Notes: a model not told the origin generated them from the sequence alone. A DNA stretch of 64,000 nt from Eutypa lata (GCA_022661535.1 JAKULF010000005.1:2108001-2172000), one strand, 5' to 3'; positions 36,827 through 49,499 are shown, counted from the first letter of the stretch. Numbers and translations: made by a program.

Positions 36827-37862
36827 TGGGCTAGGGAATGTCGTTGTTCAATTATTTGTATCACAGCCTCAAAGTAAATACAACAGGCCCTACATTTTCT
36901 TACCAAAGTTTCGGACAAAATCATGTATCTTTACCTAGTCTCCCGTTTTATAGTTTCTGTTCAATGACTGCAATCAACCGAGTAGTTATTTAAAGCAGGC
37001 AGGAAAGTTGACGTTCAAACCTTCTTAGATATTACATGATAGTTCAGACGTCATGCGAGATAACGAGAAATGATCTTGTGTACCCCATCCCCACCCCCGC
37101 TCCCGGACCACTCATCAGAGATCCATTATACTGTAGTGTCATGGTCAGTCTCAGAGCGTGCCTTCTGGGCCTTTTGGCACTAAGTGTTAGTAAGCCGTCT
37201 TCATCTAGATAAGTGAGCTTCGAGAAAAATGTGGGCTGGCCGTCGTGACTCGCGAGTGACCCGGCCCCGATCGGTTCCGATTCCATATCCACATCGACTC
37301 AGTCCCCGTGCTGTTCCCGTGATGTTTCCGTGCTGTGGAGTGTGCAGCTAGCTCCGCCTTCCTGCCTCAATACTAGAGAGAACGGGTCGCGGGTGAAAGG
37401 CAGCTAAGCCTTGACAGCTGCCCTACGGCATAGGAGTATAGCTTGCTAAAGCTTCACTACTGAAGACTAAGATACCGATATCTTGGCTCATGCCTTGATC
37501 ATTCCACTTTGACGCCATATTCATTCCCCAGTTTTGATATCGCGTAGAATAGTACTCGCTATCTGTCCACTTTTACTCCATATTCATCCCACTATTGATA
37601 ACATATACGAATAGGATCGCACGCCTTTACAGCGACATGACTAAATGAAATGGGTTCTTATATGTAGTAAAGTTGTGTAAGTATGCAGTTGCTATCATCC
37701 TAACCACAAGGTTTGAGCAGAGAGAGATGTTATATCCCCTTCTCTCCTCCATTCCCCAGAGCCAGAGGAGGGTGGGCATTTCGGGGAATTATCGAGATTA
37801 ATAACCTTAAAGAATTCTTGAGACACGTGATAGAATCTCTGCAGTCGCTATAGCTTCATACG
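36827..37862. other. intergenic spacer between nitrilase and regulator
   Basis: Holds the nitrilase 3' end and the regulator promoter. No supported gene. Two imperfect copies of a CATATTCAT-containing phrase occur near 37500-37600. Confidence 0.5.
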
Positions 37863-40006
37863 ATGAAACCATCGTCAAAACAAACAAATACCAGACAGAG
37901 AGTCACTTTAGCATGTAACGCCTGCCGTGTTAAGCGTATCAAGGTAGCAACCTCACAAGTCTTGTCGTATCGCAGCCGCATTCCTGAATTTAACATAGCG
38001 GATTGAAACAGTGTGACGGCGATCAACCACAATGTACAGCCTGCAAAACCCGAGCCCAGCAATGCGAGTATGATTATAGCGCGGTGAAACGGAGGTAGGT
38101 ATTCCACGTACCTTCTAAGTGTGATGAGGTTATACCAACCGATTGTAGGCCACCAAGCAATCAATATATCAAAGCTCTACTAGCACGGATAGACAGTCTC
38201 GAGGAAACTTTATCGTCTTTGAGTCCAACTCAACAAGAGACGCCGAAGGCTGGGACCCTCGACCTATCTTCCGTACTCTCAACACATCCTGCTTCACAGG
38301 AAGATTCACAGGGAGATTCACAGATTGGAACCATTCTTGGCGCCGCTACAGGTAGCCCGGGGAGGTTTGATATAGACGATACTGGTCAACTAAGGTATTT
38401 CTATTCCCGAAACCACGTACTTCTTTCTTCACATCCCGGTAATTCGACCTTAGATGCACGGTTTAGAGGGTATACCGCAGCGCAGCAACTAGTTGGCATT
38501 GCCGATGTCTCCGAGGACCTGCGAAACCACTTGCTTGGCCTGTTCTGGTGCTGGCAGAATTCATGGCACTACCTCGTTCCAGAACAGGCTTTTCTTCGCG
38601 ATCTCCACGTGGAACACTCTGGTCGATTCTGCTCCCCTCTCCTACTTTTAGCCATCTTCGCAGTCGCATCCAGGTACTCGGATCGCCCTGATGTTAGGCT
38701 GGATTTGAACGAGCCCGACACGGCTGGTGCGTCGTTTGCTGCGCAGGCTAAGGTCATGCTGCATTACGAAATTGAATCTCCTAGCATGATGACGGTTCAA
38801 GCAGCTGCGTTACTGTCAATTCGCGAGATGGCATTGGATATGGAATCGAGCGGTTGGGTTTATTGTGGGCTTGCAACAAGAATGGCCTTCAATCTAGGAT
38901 TACATCTGGACTGCTCGAGTGCCGTTGTCAATGGGATCATCAGCAGCGACGAGGCAGAAGTGCGTTCCATAACGTGGTGGGGCTGCTATATGCTAGAACA
39001 GTTCGTATCTCCTGAATAAGTGAAAGCCCGAGCCTAACTGTCTTCATAGGATGTTCAGTGTGGGCTGGGGTAGGCCTGCGACTATCCCCTATCACAGTAT
39101 CACAGCTCAAAAGCCCTCAACACTCAACGAGTTGGAACACAGACCTTGGAGACCGACATCACAAGAGATGTCTGATCTAGAAATTTCTAGATCATATTGC
39201 GTGAGCAATTCTGAGTATATTTGCGACTTGTTCAGAATTACATCTGAGGTTCTCAACCAGGAGTTCGTCAAGCCCCGAGGAAACAGAGTAGACCTCTCGC
39301 TAATGTTAGGCAGCCATGTATCAAAGACAAACTACAGCAAGCAGGATATCTGCGTTCATATCACCCAATCTCACCTCAGATTGGTTTCATTTTACCGCCA
39401 GCTTCCGACATTTCTCAAAATCTCACCGTCATCTTCACAACCGTCTGTGCCGCATATTTACCTACTCCAGTATGATCTCCACTCCATTAACGGTGAAGCC
39501 ATGTGTAACTCAAAGATAATAGTCTACAGTACCACACTGCAATGATCCTATTGCATCGCCCATTTTTCCAAATGTTCCATCGAGGCGTGCCAGATATAGA
39601 CCGGGAAGCAGGGTCACAAGCCATGCATGTTGAGGCCTGTCGGTCGTCGGCAGAGTGGATCTCTAATATTCTCAGAATATACAAAGCAAACTACACTTTG
39701 GTAAGTACGGGACTGGAGACGTTAAGAAATAAATTAACACGGTCTCATATTTTTTAGCGCCACATTCCGATTATTGCTGTCCATTGCGCAGTTACAGCAG
39801 CCACGATACATTTGGTTGATACGACGTCATCCGACGCCGATGTGCGCAAGAAGGGGATACAAAGACTGCAAACCTGCGTTTTAAGTCTCCGCGAAATGCG
39901 AACGGCCTGGGCCTCAAGTACCCGGTGTATTATGTCCATCCAACGTCTTGCGAACGAGTGTAACGCAGGGGCGGAAGCGTCGAGCATTGCAGAAGGAGCA
40001 ATGTGA
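37863..40006 (+). CDS. Zn2Cys6 transcription factor with fungal_trans domain
   Basis: Six exons (37863-37943, 38012-38094, 38149-39000, 39050-39469, 39523-39700, 39758-40006) encode 620 residues with closed phases. The binuclear zinc cluster is canonical, CX2CX6CX6CX2CX6C at residues 18, 21, 28, 35, 38 and 45, and is split by intron 1. A short coiled-coil linker follows (YIKALLARIDSLEETL). The middle homology region includes LLLLAIFAVASRYS, AALLSIREMALDMESSGWVYCGLATRMAFNLGLH, the WWGCYMLEQMFSVGWGRPATI segment and the late LHLQYHTAMILLHRPFF motif. It is nuclear, probably binding CGG-type sites. Adjacent to the nitrilase, it may control that enzyme and the transporter, which is inferred from position only. 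Confidence 0.92.
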
Positions 40007-41265
40007 TCTAGTGTTCCTTCAATTCCTACTTATATCCCAACCTCTAGCTACCTCCAGTGTACCGACTCGCACAATTCTCAAAGAGTGTTCCTTATACAAC
40101 AAGTCCGCCATCGCTTTCGCCCTGGGGGGTAACAAGGCCATTGCCATTTACCCTTTGGACTTGCTGGTTATAGGATTATGCAAACCAAAATTTCTCTTTC
40201 TGCTTCTCTACCGCCTCTTGAGTTGGTGATTTTGGCTGTTGGGAATACCGAGAAAGTGCCGCATCGCGATGAGCAGAACTATCTCGACAACTTACTTTAT
40301 GTGTCTTTGATTAAATTAACAAAATTCATATTAATACTAATTTCGCATTTCAGTTAGCGTATTCAGCTAGAAGGGATGTACGTTTGTAAATTCTTACCAG
40401 ACTAGAGCAAAAGGAGAAAAGGGGTATCCGTGTCTAACACTCTCTTAGATGATTACAAGCGAGTTACATCAGGTCACTTGTAGCCAGCCATTAATTTGCA
40501 CCGGTTCCGGGGAGATTGTAGCTGTTTATAGAGCCAGCTAGCTGCCGCCGGAGCGACCATCATGGGATATATTCGTGGGTATGTGGTAGTTAAACTCAAG
40601 ATTGATGGTGCTATGATGACTGCAGGCCTGGCCAGGGAGTCAGCCAAGCTGCTAGCCAACTGAAGTTCCTTCCAAAGATAACTGGGCGACGCCTCCGTTA
40701 TCGTTCAGGAGACAAAATTTCAACCCTTCTTTTGAAATAAAATAAATGATCTACAAAGCATTAGGCATACAGGTCCTGGATCAAGGACGAAAGTTGTATA
40801 AATAGTATTGAATACAATATACATGTTATTCTTGTTCACTGGGGAATCACCTGGATATCAAATCAAATTACAACGCCAAGTGTAACGAGTGACAGTGATG
40901 GTACCACTAACGAGTTACTCAACAAGCTCGGAGCGAACCTTCGGATCCCAAAAACAACAGATAAGCAAACCACAATAACGAATGGAAGTTGACCAGTCTT
41001 GTGATACTCCAGAGCAACACATAACTATATCCACAGCTTTACATAACGACGGCCCAAAACACCCTCCTCTCTCCATCTTTTCACTTCTGATAATAGAAGA
41101 CGTCAATTCCAACCACTGGCTTCCTCCCTCAACTTAGGGATCCTGAAGATAACCGTGAAAGCTACCGCGACCTAGTCTGAGGTCTGGGGCGTTGAACTGA
41201 TCATCCAGCAAGCTATTAGAAGAATATTCTTGTTGTGGCTGGGGTATAAACGATTTAACAAAGCA
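40007..41265. other. intergenic spacer
   Basis: No gene recognised. If the alternative 3' splice of the next gene is used, its coding end would lie near 41173, inside this stretch. Confidence 0.45.
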
Positions 41266-42000
41266 TCACTTACGGGGCTTAAATTCGAACTGAACTGGCT
41301 TGTCGACATTAGCCTGGTCAAGGACATACTGAACCCCGAAGATCGAACTACTTTTGAAAGATGCCTTATTTTCCTTGGAAAGTTCTGGGCGTGTGTACAC
41401 CTTGATCTCCATTTTTCTTGTAGCTGGTCGTGCGATCTTGTTGAACTGTGTGAAAGTGATTTTGAAGTCGACACCGCGTCGCTCGAGAATTACTTGCCAA
41501 ATGCTCTGGTACATATTGAGCATTCCACTGTTGTAATTAAAGCATTCACGTCCAGTGAGGTTATCCCAGGAACCCCACCAAAACAGCATGTTGCGAGAGC
41601 GAAGCGTCCTCGTCAAACCTCTACCAAGATGTTCACCAAGAGTTCGTATACTGCTGTGAGTGATATACTCGTAACCTTGGGCTCGCTTTGCGGTGTTCTC
41701 GGTGATAGGTGCACAGAAGATATGCAAATGGCCGCTGTCGTTCATCATCAAAGGTCCGCCGTACTGGGACACAAACTCAATAAGACGCTCCAGACGAGGG
41801 GTAGGCTCGTATCCTTGTACAGAATCAGGTAGCATGAGGTATTGATGTTCGAGAATTCGTATCTGACGTCCGAAATAACCCTCGTGCGAGTTAAATCTAG
41901 TGATAATATCGGGCGTCTCGAAATACGCGCTCAGATCCTCGGGCGGTGCCGGAAGAAGTGTGGATATGGGGACAGGCGGGGGAGGTCCAGGGGCAGCCAT
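41266..42000 (-). CDS. hypothetical protein, 244 residues
   Basis: Starts at the ATG at 42000 (MAAPGPPPPVP...); the open frame extends upstream but without an ATG. After a Pro-rich N-terminus it is a globular, aromatic-rich soluble protein with no signal peptide or membrane helix. I do not recognise the family. The stop codon overlaps a perfect donor: the last codons read CCC CGT AAG TGA, so GTAAGT could be used, with an acceptor at 41216-41217. This would replace the final two residues with a 13-residue tail ending near 41173. Both versions are possible. Codon bias and length support a real gene. Confidence 0.65.
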   Translation of the reverse strand: MAAPGPPPPVPISTLLPAPPEDLSAYFETPDIITRFNSHEGYFGRQIRILEHQYLMLPDSVQGYEPTPRLERLIEFVSQYGGPLMMNDSGHLHIFCAPITENTAKRAQGYEYITHSSIRTLGEHLGRGLTRTLRSRNMLFWWGSWDNLTGRECFNYNSGMLNMYQSIWQVILERRGVDFKITFTQFNKIARPATRKMEIKVYTRPELSKENKASFKSSSIFGVQYVLDQANVDKPVQFEFKPRK

Positions 42001-42568
42001 TGTCTTCTCCGTTGATAGACAACTTGATTGGCGATGGTGTATGGAATGAAAGTAGTACCGTACGAAATAATTGCAAAAATAAAATAAATGACTGCGGGCG
42101 GATGGTAGAACTAGGTCGTGAAGCACTGAATAGGCAGTAGGATAGAGAAGTGTAAGTACGGGAAGATGGGTAGGTATTTATAGGAATCCTAAAAGCCCTG
42201 GGCTCCGGGAAGTGTACATTGACGGTATGAATCTTGTTTGCCAGTTACTCATTATGAGACAGTTGTCCCGATGTAAAACGTACTGGGAATTCTCGTGGCC
42301 TCTTGTTACGGACCAAAAGACGAGTTTGCATTCCAGTTCGAGAAGAGTCTGCTGCACGTCCCTACTAGACAACGGGAACATGGGTCAAAGTATAGGAATG
42401 CTTACGTTATGGTAGTTAGATGTATCATTTGAAGAGCGAAACCTCGCTAAACGGTGACCCTTTTGCTATGTAATTATTTCCGACACGAAGTCACTTCTGC
42501 CTACTCCCCGTTTATGGTATGCAGTCATGCTCAAGTACTCTCTTCATTGAGTCCACTTCCCAGCTCTT
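42001..42568. other. intergenic spacer
   Basis: Contains the promoter of the 244-residue gene. Nothing else is recognised. Confidence 0.5.
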
Positions 42569-43322
42569 CTAATTTGTCAGTGCAAGTAGATCCGCATAGC
42601 GTTCTCGTATCTCCGCATCCCTCTCAATCATCCATCTCCTATTCTCCTCTGGGTCTTTTGGGGCATCTGCCTCTGCCCTGTTGATATCCTCCTCCATTTG
42701 TTGGAAACGAGCTTCCATATCGTCCTCATTTCCACCACCACCACCACCACCTCCATTCCCTGCACCACGCCTTGCAGCAGCAGCAGCAATAGCCGCACGC
42801 AAATCATCTTTCCTGGCGTCTTCCTGCCGTCTCAGCTCCTCCTCCCTCTCCCGGTCTTCTTCCCACATGTGCCTGAAGAGGGCTTGGTGCTGATTGATCT
42901 CGACCAGGACGCGGTGCAGGGAGTTGAGCGCGGCTATTAAGAAAAGGCTGACTATGATAGCTGCGGTGATCGACGTCCACCAAAGGAGGCCCCGAGTGTT
43001 GTGGCTAATAGTCGCAAGCTACAGGGAAAAGAGGGCAAAGTCAGACGACACTACGGAAAATAACAAGTAGGATAATGTGGGCGCAAGTGAGATTATGTTA
43101 GCTAGCTTACTGAAGTCTGAATTTCAACTGCCCAGGCTGAAGCATGTTGGACTGCGTTGCCGAGGTGCTGCTCTAGCTCCCTGGCATTTTTGGTAATTAT
43201 CCCCCCTTTAAGGGCTTCCATATCGCCGTCGACCTTCGTATATACAAGACTCTGGAGAGCAGCGGTATCGCTAGATTGGATAGATAAGGGGTGCGAAGGC
43301 TGTTGTGGAATGGGGACCGGCT
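42569..43322 (-). CDS. membrane-anchored coiled-coil hypothetical protein (5' end unresolved)
   Basis: Two exons are supported: 43322 (or further upstream) to 43111, and 43018-42569, joined by a GTAAGC...CTGTAG intron. The assembled part has an amphipathic helical region (ALQSLVYTKVDGDMEALKGG, ELEQHLGNAVQHA) and one hydrophobic segment (WWTSITAAIIVSLFLIAAL). A highly charged coiled coil follows (EEDREREEELRRQEDARKDD), then a poly-Gly run and a second acidic helix. The upstream frame is closed by a stop just before a CAG acceptor at about 43323-43325, so at least one more 5' exon must exist; an ATG in the 43400-43470 region is likely but its donor could not be fixed. Such tail-anchored layouts occur at the end of fungal signalling or HET-type proteins. 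Function unknown. Confidence 0.55.
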
Positions 43323-44189
43323 CTGATCAGTGTTTGACCCTTTTCCACCAAGTAATAGGCAGGGTACTTTGTCTCTTGCAACAAAGAAGGCATGGGTCCT
43401 ATTGTGGACGTTTCCGTCGTTTTTCATTAGAATGTAATGGAACCGGGGTAACACAGAGTCGAGGGACAAAGAACATTTAATCGCTGATTTTTCGAAACGC
43501 CATTTTCACCCTTACACGAGTCAAGTGCTATGCAAAGGAATCGTAACGGCATTCTTACACTAGATTATAAGACATAGGCAAACACGAAAGGGCTCTTCCG
43601 GATATTTGCATCGTATCCATTCCTAGTAACTCTTAATACATGTAATGTAGCTTTAATCTATACTAGTAAATGAGTAGACATGGTATCAAATTTGCATTCT
43701 ACCTAACTTCGCCACCACCGTCACACAGAAGGGACCGATTTATTATTATCTTACGTTCTAATCATTCTCTTGGCCTAGTTTGAGATACCGAGATATCTTA
43801 TATATCTTGTTTCAGGTAGATTGACGCCAATTATCTCCAGGTGAATACCGGTGTTTGACACTCCACGGTCCAGTTCAGAATAATATAATATACATATTCA
43901 TACACAATACAGATATTCAGTCTTGTATTAGCTACCGGGCTTGTTGAGTCCTTGTCAGAAACGCTGTGATCTCTCTCTGTCTAAGCTCCCCCATATAGGA
44001 GTTACTAGCAATAGTCAACATGACGCCAGACATACCAGTAAAATCGAAGCCTTGGCAAAGATCCCAACCATAACGCCTAGATAGACATCATTCAGTTTTG
44101 GTCTACCATTCAATACCAGAGCATATCCAAAACGTCCAAGCAGGCCATCCATCTCCCTTCATAGCTAGCTATCTAGCTACATAACCTCA
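43323..44189. other. spacer including unresolved 5' exon(s) of the coiled-coil gene
   Basis: The first 150 bases probably include the missing start exon of the gene to the left. The remainder is AT-rich with no recognisable content. Confidence 0.4.
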
Positions 44190-44669
44190 TCACACCATAG
44201 AATCGAGCCTCTTCCTCCTTCCACGCTCAAGCCCAAGTGCCTGCTTCACCAGGGAGATATCATCCTTGTCATCGTACCCGTCGTAATGATCATCATAATA
44301 GTCGCTCTCATCGCCTTCGCCACCACCACTACCGCCGTCTTTCCCCCTCTCCTCCTTCTGCAGCACCTCCTTCAGCAGTTCCACCATGAGGAACGCGTAC
44401 AGCACGATGGCGGCGCAGATGAGGACCACGAAGTGATCGACACGGGCGAGTCCGGTGGCCACCTATGCCGTTATTACCGCCAATGTCAGTATTATATTAT
44501 TGTTGCCGCTTTTACTTTCTTTTTCTTGTCTTTTTCATTCTCCATCGTATATTCTTGGTAGGGAAAAGGGGGTAAAACTCACATCAGCGTACATGCCTCG
44601 TAGTGGATCCCCTAGCATGGGGAGTGCGATACACCTGTGGTGGTTGACGAACTCTGTATTTGCATCCAT
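44190..44669 (-). CDS. small single-pass membrane protein with acidic tail
   Basis: Two exons, 44669-44583 and 44462-44190, with a GTGAGT...CATAG intron, give 119 residues. The ATG at 44669 starts MDANTEFVNHHRCIALPMLGD. A single membrane helix (VDHFVVLICAAIVLYAFLMVELL, about residues 37-60) precedes a Gly/Ser linker and a strongly acidic Asp/Tyr-rich stretch (DESDYYDDHYDGYDDKDD). A basic C-terminus (GRRKR) ends the protein. I do not recognise it. The clean intron and the composition shift support a real gene. Confidence 0.6.
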
Positions 44670-45748
44670 GGTTGGTCTATCGATATCGATTGCTCGAACC
44701 AACTGGGCTCTTTATCAATATAATATATTATATTATATCGGGAGAGTAATGACGAAGAATGTGCTGCTATCAATCCACGGTGGAGCTGACACGGGAAACA
44801 ACAAACGTGGCTTGTATAAAGTAAATGCGTATTATACTGACCCTTCCTTTTGATTCCCGCTCGGAGACAAAGAGGGGAGGTGACAAGAAAGACACAATAG
44901 CCTGATTTGATTTGGTTAGCGATGTTGGACGTGCATGAAAGAGCTTTTCTGTCAAACGACCGAATGCGGTAATGAGTATTCGTTCGTAAGAAAAGTCACT
45001 GACACTCAAATGACTATACATCTATTACGTTGCGTGCCTAGTTGAAGGTATCACGGCACATGAGGGAGGTGTGTTGTTCTCTGCGATTACGAAAAGGGGG
45101 TTGCTGGTGTAACATTGATGACTAAGTAAATTCCTTGTAAGCAGAGTACGAATCACTCTCCAGGAGCTTAGGAGACTCATACGAGTTGTGCCCCCACGAC
45201 TACCGCAGCCACCTCGTTACTATTACCTACACCTGGACCACTCCAATCTCAACACAGGACAGGCACAAATGCTGTGTAAGTAGTTTATGTCTAAATCTTA
45301 TTTTGTCTTGAAAAATCAACGCTATTATGGACTATGCACACGATGTATATATATATATGTACCCTTATTTCTCCATCATTTCGACTCGGCGGGCTGTGGC
45401 GGCGACACGACACGGCATAAGAGGAACGATCCCAAAGTAAACTGTCCAGTCCACTCCAAGATCGCGGTCTAATTGCCTGCCTGCTTGGCTGCCTGCCCCT
45501 CGCCTCGTCAAGTGGTCCGGCTCTTCGTTATATGCATAATAAGTAACCCGTACCATATTAAAAACGGGTTGGTTGACTGACTGTCTGTTCGTCGCTGCCG
45601 GTGCTACCACACAACCCAGACAGGGACCAAGCCAGTCCGGTCCAACCCGGGATTTTCGACTCGCCAATCGTGAACCAACCACATGTACACAAATACTACG
45701 ATTGTATTGTACAACTTCAAGAACTGGGGCTACTAGCTAGCTAGCTAG
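44670..45748. other. intergenic spacer
   Basis: No supported gene. It lies between the small membrane protein promoter and the 3' end of SET9. Confidence 0.5.
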
Positions 45749-45753
45749 CTAGC
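45733..45753. repeat. CTAG tetranucleotide run overlapping the SET9 stop codon
   Basis: Five tandem CTAG units. The SET9 stop codon (TAG on the minus strand, 45749-45751) is inside the run. Confidence 0.9.
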
Positions 45754-48193
45754 AGACCGTAGCCCTCATGCTAAGGGTTTTCCTCCGCGCGCTCCGCCTA
45801 GACTCCTCTCGCTCGGCAGCAGCAGAGCAGTGGCGATCGGCGACGTAGTCGTCGTCGTCGTCGTCACCGTTGGTGCTGGGGCTAGTGCTGGTACTAGTGC
45901 TGGCGGTGGACGGCCGAGGGTGCTTCCTGGGTCGGCCACGACCCCTCTTCACCGGGGGTTCTTGTCGAGGCTGTGCCTGGATTGTGGCCTCTGTTCTTGT
46001 CACCTCCGTCTTTGCCACCTCTGGCTTCGGTTTCGAAGATGCAGTAATAGTGGTGCTGCTGGTGTTGATGCTGATGCTGTTGCTAGTGGTATTGGCGGTG
46101 GTAGTAGTGGTGGTAGTGGTGACAGTAGCTTCTGCAACCATGACGGTGGGTGTTGTAGGACGCTGTTTCGAAGATGACGTCCAAGCGGGTAACTTCCGTC
46201 CGCGAATTTTCAGCTCATCCTCGGGGTCCAAGAAGCGGTGTATGGTCCGGTGGTCCAGCACCCGTTCCTCCTTGTCCTGGGGCCCTTCTCTCTCCGTCTT
46301 CGGCCACTGGTAGCCATAGAGCTTGGAGTGGCGCTCGCATCTCGGGCACGCGCTACGCGTATAGTAGGCGTCGTGCTGGACGAAGGCCTCGGTGCAGATC
46401 GTGCAGTGCACCCAGGCAGTGTCGGGTTCCGACAGGAGTACAGGGGTGAGCGTGTAGTCGCCAGGCACGCGAACCCGTCCTGCGGTGGCCTTTTGGGATC
46501 CATCCTCATCTGTCGCTTCCTCCTGAGGCTCGTCCCGAGTGCGACTACGACCCCGGTCGGGAGTAGTGGGTGCATCACTGGCAGCATTGGGTGACGCAAG
46601 AACAGCAGTGGTTGAAAGGATGGCTTCCGTCGTGTTAGCCACTGGAGTAGCAGGTGCTGGTAACGCAATGGGTTCAACAGAGATGGTGCTCTCTTCTCCA
46701 TTTGGTGAAGTAGAGCTGCCGACAATTTTGGCGGACCTCGGAGTGGACTCGATAGTAGGTAGAGGTACGGCAGTGATGCTGTCATGGTCCTCTACGAGTA
46801 ACGGGGCGGGTGCAACCTCAGAAAGTGAAGATGTGGCAGAGTCCTCTTGTTTCAAAGACGGCGCCTGGGGTTTCTCCGGCGAAAGTTCCGGTGACTGCAG
46901 ACCTGGCTCCTTGGTATCGCTCTCGGGTGTTGTGACATCGGTCATGATCATATCTCCGCTTCCTGATTCAGATGCCGACCCCCCGTTGACCGAATCCTCG
47001 TCACTGCTTCGTCCGGATAGTGCCTCTGGTGTGGCAACGGGCTGAATCTCCATCGTCTTCTGCTTCTTGGCTGGAGTGACAGGTGGAGTCGTCAGCGACT
47101 CGAACTCCCGCTTTCGCTTCTGTCGTAACAGAGTCTCCGGTCCAGGGGATCCAGCCAGGGAAGCGCGCCCTGACTCCATTTTGGCCGTTTTAGACCTCGA
47201 CTTCGGAATCCTAGGTCGGATGTCGGGGGTGACCGAAGGTGTTCGTGAAGCTGATGCCGAGCTATCATCTCGTCGTCTTCGACGCAGCGAATATCCTCCT
47301 GCTGCTGCCTCAATGCTCTTCTTCAATGCTGCCTCCTTGCCTTCTGGTTGCTCCCATCCGTTGACCAGATTATCCTCGCACGTCTTGCAGAGGCATTCGC
47401 AATTGTCATCCCCGAAATAGCTCTCCCCGTACGTAACGGTGATCTCGTCGCCTATCTCTATGTTCTGTGTAGCGATAATCTCGATGCCTCCTTGTCCAGT
47501 AATCATTAATCGCGCATTGGCGCCGCAGTCGTGGTTGGCGAACCGGGCTGGGCCCATGAATAGGCTAGCGCACTTGTTCCGTGAACTGACTACAATGCTG
47601 AAATCCTTCTTCCGCGCGGATAAGGCTTCTTCCTCTTTGGGGGAGATAAGTACTTGGATGCCGGAGAGGTACTTGACTGGCTGCCCTCTCTTGATAAACC
47701 TACGCGCTGTTATGCGGGCTTCGTGGGAGACGATTGTGTAGCGGTTCGTCGAACTAACTTCGAAGGGACAATCGGGAAGGTAGATTTGCATATAGCGACG
47801 TAAATGTTGGCGGAAATCGCCCTTCTCCTTAGTGGTCTTTAGACCTTGGTGGAACTTGCGCAATCCGTCTGTCGCAAGCAGCTTGGCCTCGGCGGTTTCG
47901 AGGTCTGGTTCAACGACTAAATGCGATTGAATTATCTTGGTAATCTCCTCCTCTTTAATACCCCGTGAGGGATGGTAGGAGGGCCGGTTCTTAGGTATCG
48001 TAGTCCAGTAGAATGTCTAGTCCATGTCAATTAAGACATTACGGTTGAAGTAGGTAGGTGGGAAATAGCCCAAGTTATTGGGAGTTGTACTCACGTGGTC
48101 CACAAGCGCATCGGTGAGGATATCGTCATAAGTAGACAATTGGGCCAATGTCAATGGCTGCCTCTTCGCAGCCGCGGTTGAGTTGGGAGGCAT
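45749..48193 (-). CDS. SET9: histone H4 lysine-20 methyltransferase Set9 (SUV4-20 family)
   Basis: Two exons, 48193-48095 and 48016-45749, give 788 residues. The N-terminus (MPPNSTAAAKRQPLTLAQL, YDDILTDALVDH, TFYWTTIPKNRPSYHPSRGI) is the conserved fungal Set9 pre-domain. The SET domain spans about 125-235 with ARFANHDCGANARL (the NHxC cofactor-binding motif near residue 194), YGESYF near 229-234, and a post-SET-like cysteine cluster (CECLCKTC, about 239-246). A long disordered Ser/Pro/Thr region follows. A C-terminal CX2C...CX2C segment (HCTICTEAF...SACPRCERH) and YGYQWPKTE come next, also found in fungal members. It methylates H4K20 in nuclear chromatin, with roles in DNA-damage signalling and heterochromatin in other fungi. 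The protein ends inside a tetranucleotide repeat, so the last residues may vary. Confidence 0.95.
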
Positions 48194-49499
48194 ATTTATA
48201 AATTGCCAACGAGAGTTCTCTATACGAATTGTAATATAAAGAAATACACAAGGAGAGGAATGGAGGGAGCCAAGGGATACTTGGAAAGAGAAGTTGGGGA
48301 AAAGAGTGTGCGCCAAATGATTTAATCAACCTATTGTAATTAAAGAATGTGTTTGACGGTATATGATATTGACCGAGGGTAATAATCATTCGAAGGCTCC
48401 CTCCTCTATTCGGTCCCCCCGATGGTGAAGTTCAGATCAGGTCAAAGTCAGATGTGATATGCAGAGTGTAAGATTGGGGTGGCTGTGGTGACGTTTGTGG
48501 ATGAGATGAAGAAGACCTAAAAATAAGAGTTGGACCCCCCTACTTCTATTTGTGTATGTACCCTTATCATTCGAGTCCAACTTATTGTAAAAATTCTTTG
48601 TTCGGTTGTCATAAATAACACTGGACCAACAAAAGGTGAGGATAAGATGGAGACAGAGAATCTGGAAAATAAGATGGAAATGGGAGGAGTGAAGTTGAAT
48701 TGCCTGTAGTCACGATGGCTTTCATGCTCTCATTAGGGAAACCTTATAATTTAAGATTAGGACACCTAACTTATGTACCTGGGAGACGAGACACTTAGGT
48801 TATAACAGGCTGGGGATAAAGCGCTATAAAGCCATTGTACTTTTCAATGGTCTAGACATGTAATTGATCATTGGGAAATTTTGGTGTGTGAGTTCAATGA
48901 AGGATTGCCATCGCATAATGTCAGATCTGTTCCTACGTTCAATTAAGAAAGTCGGGGTTAGTTATGCCATCTTGTATGTATATGAAGGTGGGCTGGGCAT
49001 CCTCATTCACGGCCCCAGAAAAAGCGGGTGGCAGGACAACCAGAGATTCCTTTCGCAACTTCGTAATGGAGCCCATGACACCATAACGCACTATCGATAA
49101 AGTGAGGCACCGTGCATCCTTGTCAATGCGCCTGATTAGTGGAATTGACCAGTACAATGGTGATTCCATGGTACGCTAGGACCACCTGACTATTCACAAT
49201 TGGAAAGGGGGTCGGGATCCCGATAACTGAAATCAGAGTCAATGTGGAACCTGAATGGGAAGTTCCTGAATGAAATTGCTTGGCATTTCAGCCTCGACTG
49301 CTTTTTCTGTGTCCCCTCTAGCTAATCGGCCGGCGCCGCCTGCGGATACCAAAATTTTGAACAACCTCTCAAAAAGAGGCAGAGCCTCAGCAGCGATCTC
49401 TGAACCACCAACGTCACCGTAAATCTACACAAGTATCACTTACCATTCTCGGGACCCCTCCGGTGTCAGGGTGTGTTCAGTGAATAAAGGTAGCCCACC
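48194..49499. promoter_or_regulatory. divergent intergenic region between SET9 and uL14m
   Basis: Both neighbouring housekeeping genes start from this 1.3 kb spacer. No reading frame or repeat of note is seen. Confidence 0.5.

Noticed and set aside
41230..41832. 200-codon plus-strand frame opposite the 244-residue hypothetical gene
   Set aside because: No start context or recognised motif; the minus strand has the more protein-like composition and a plausible ATG.
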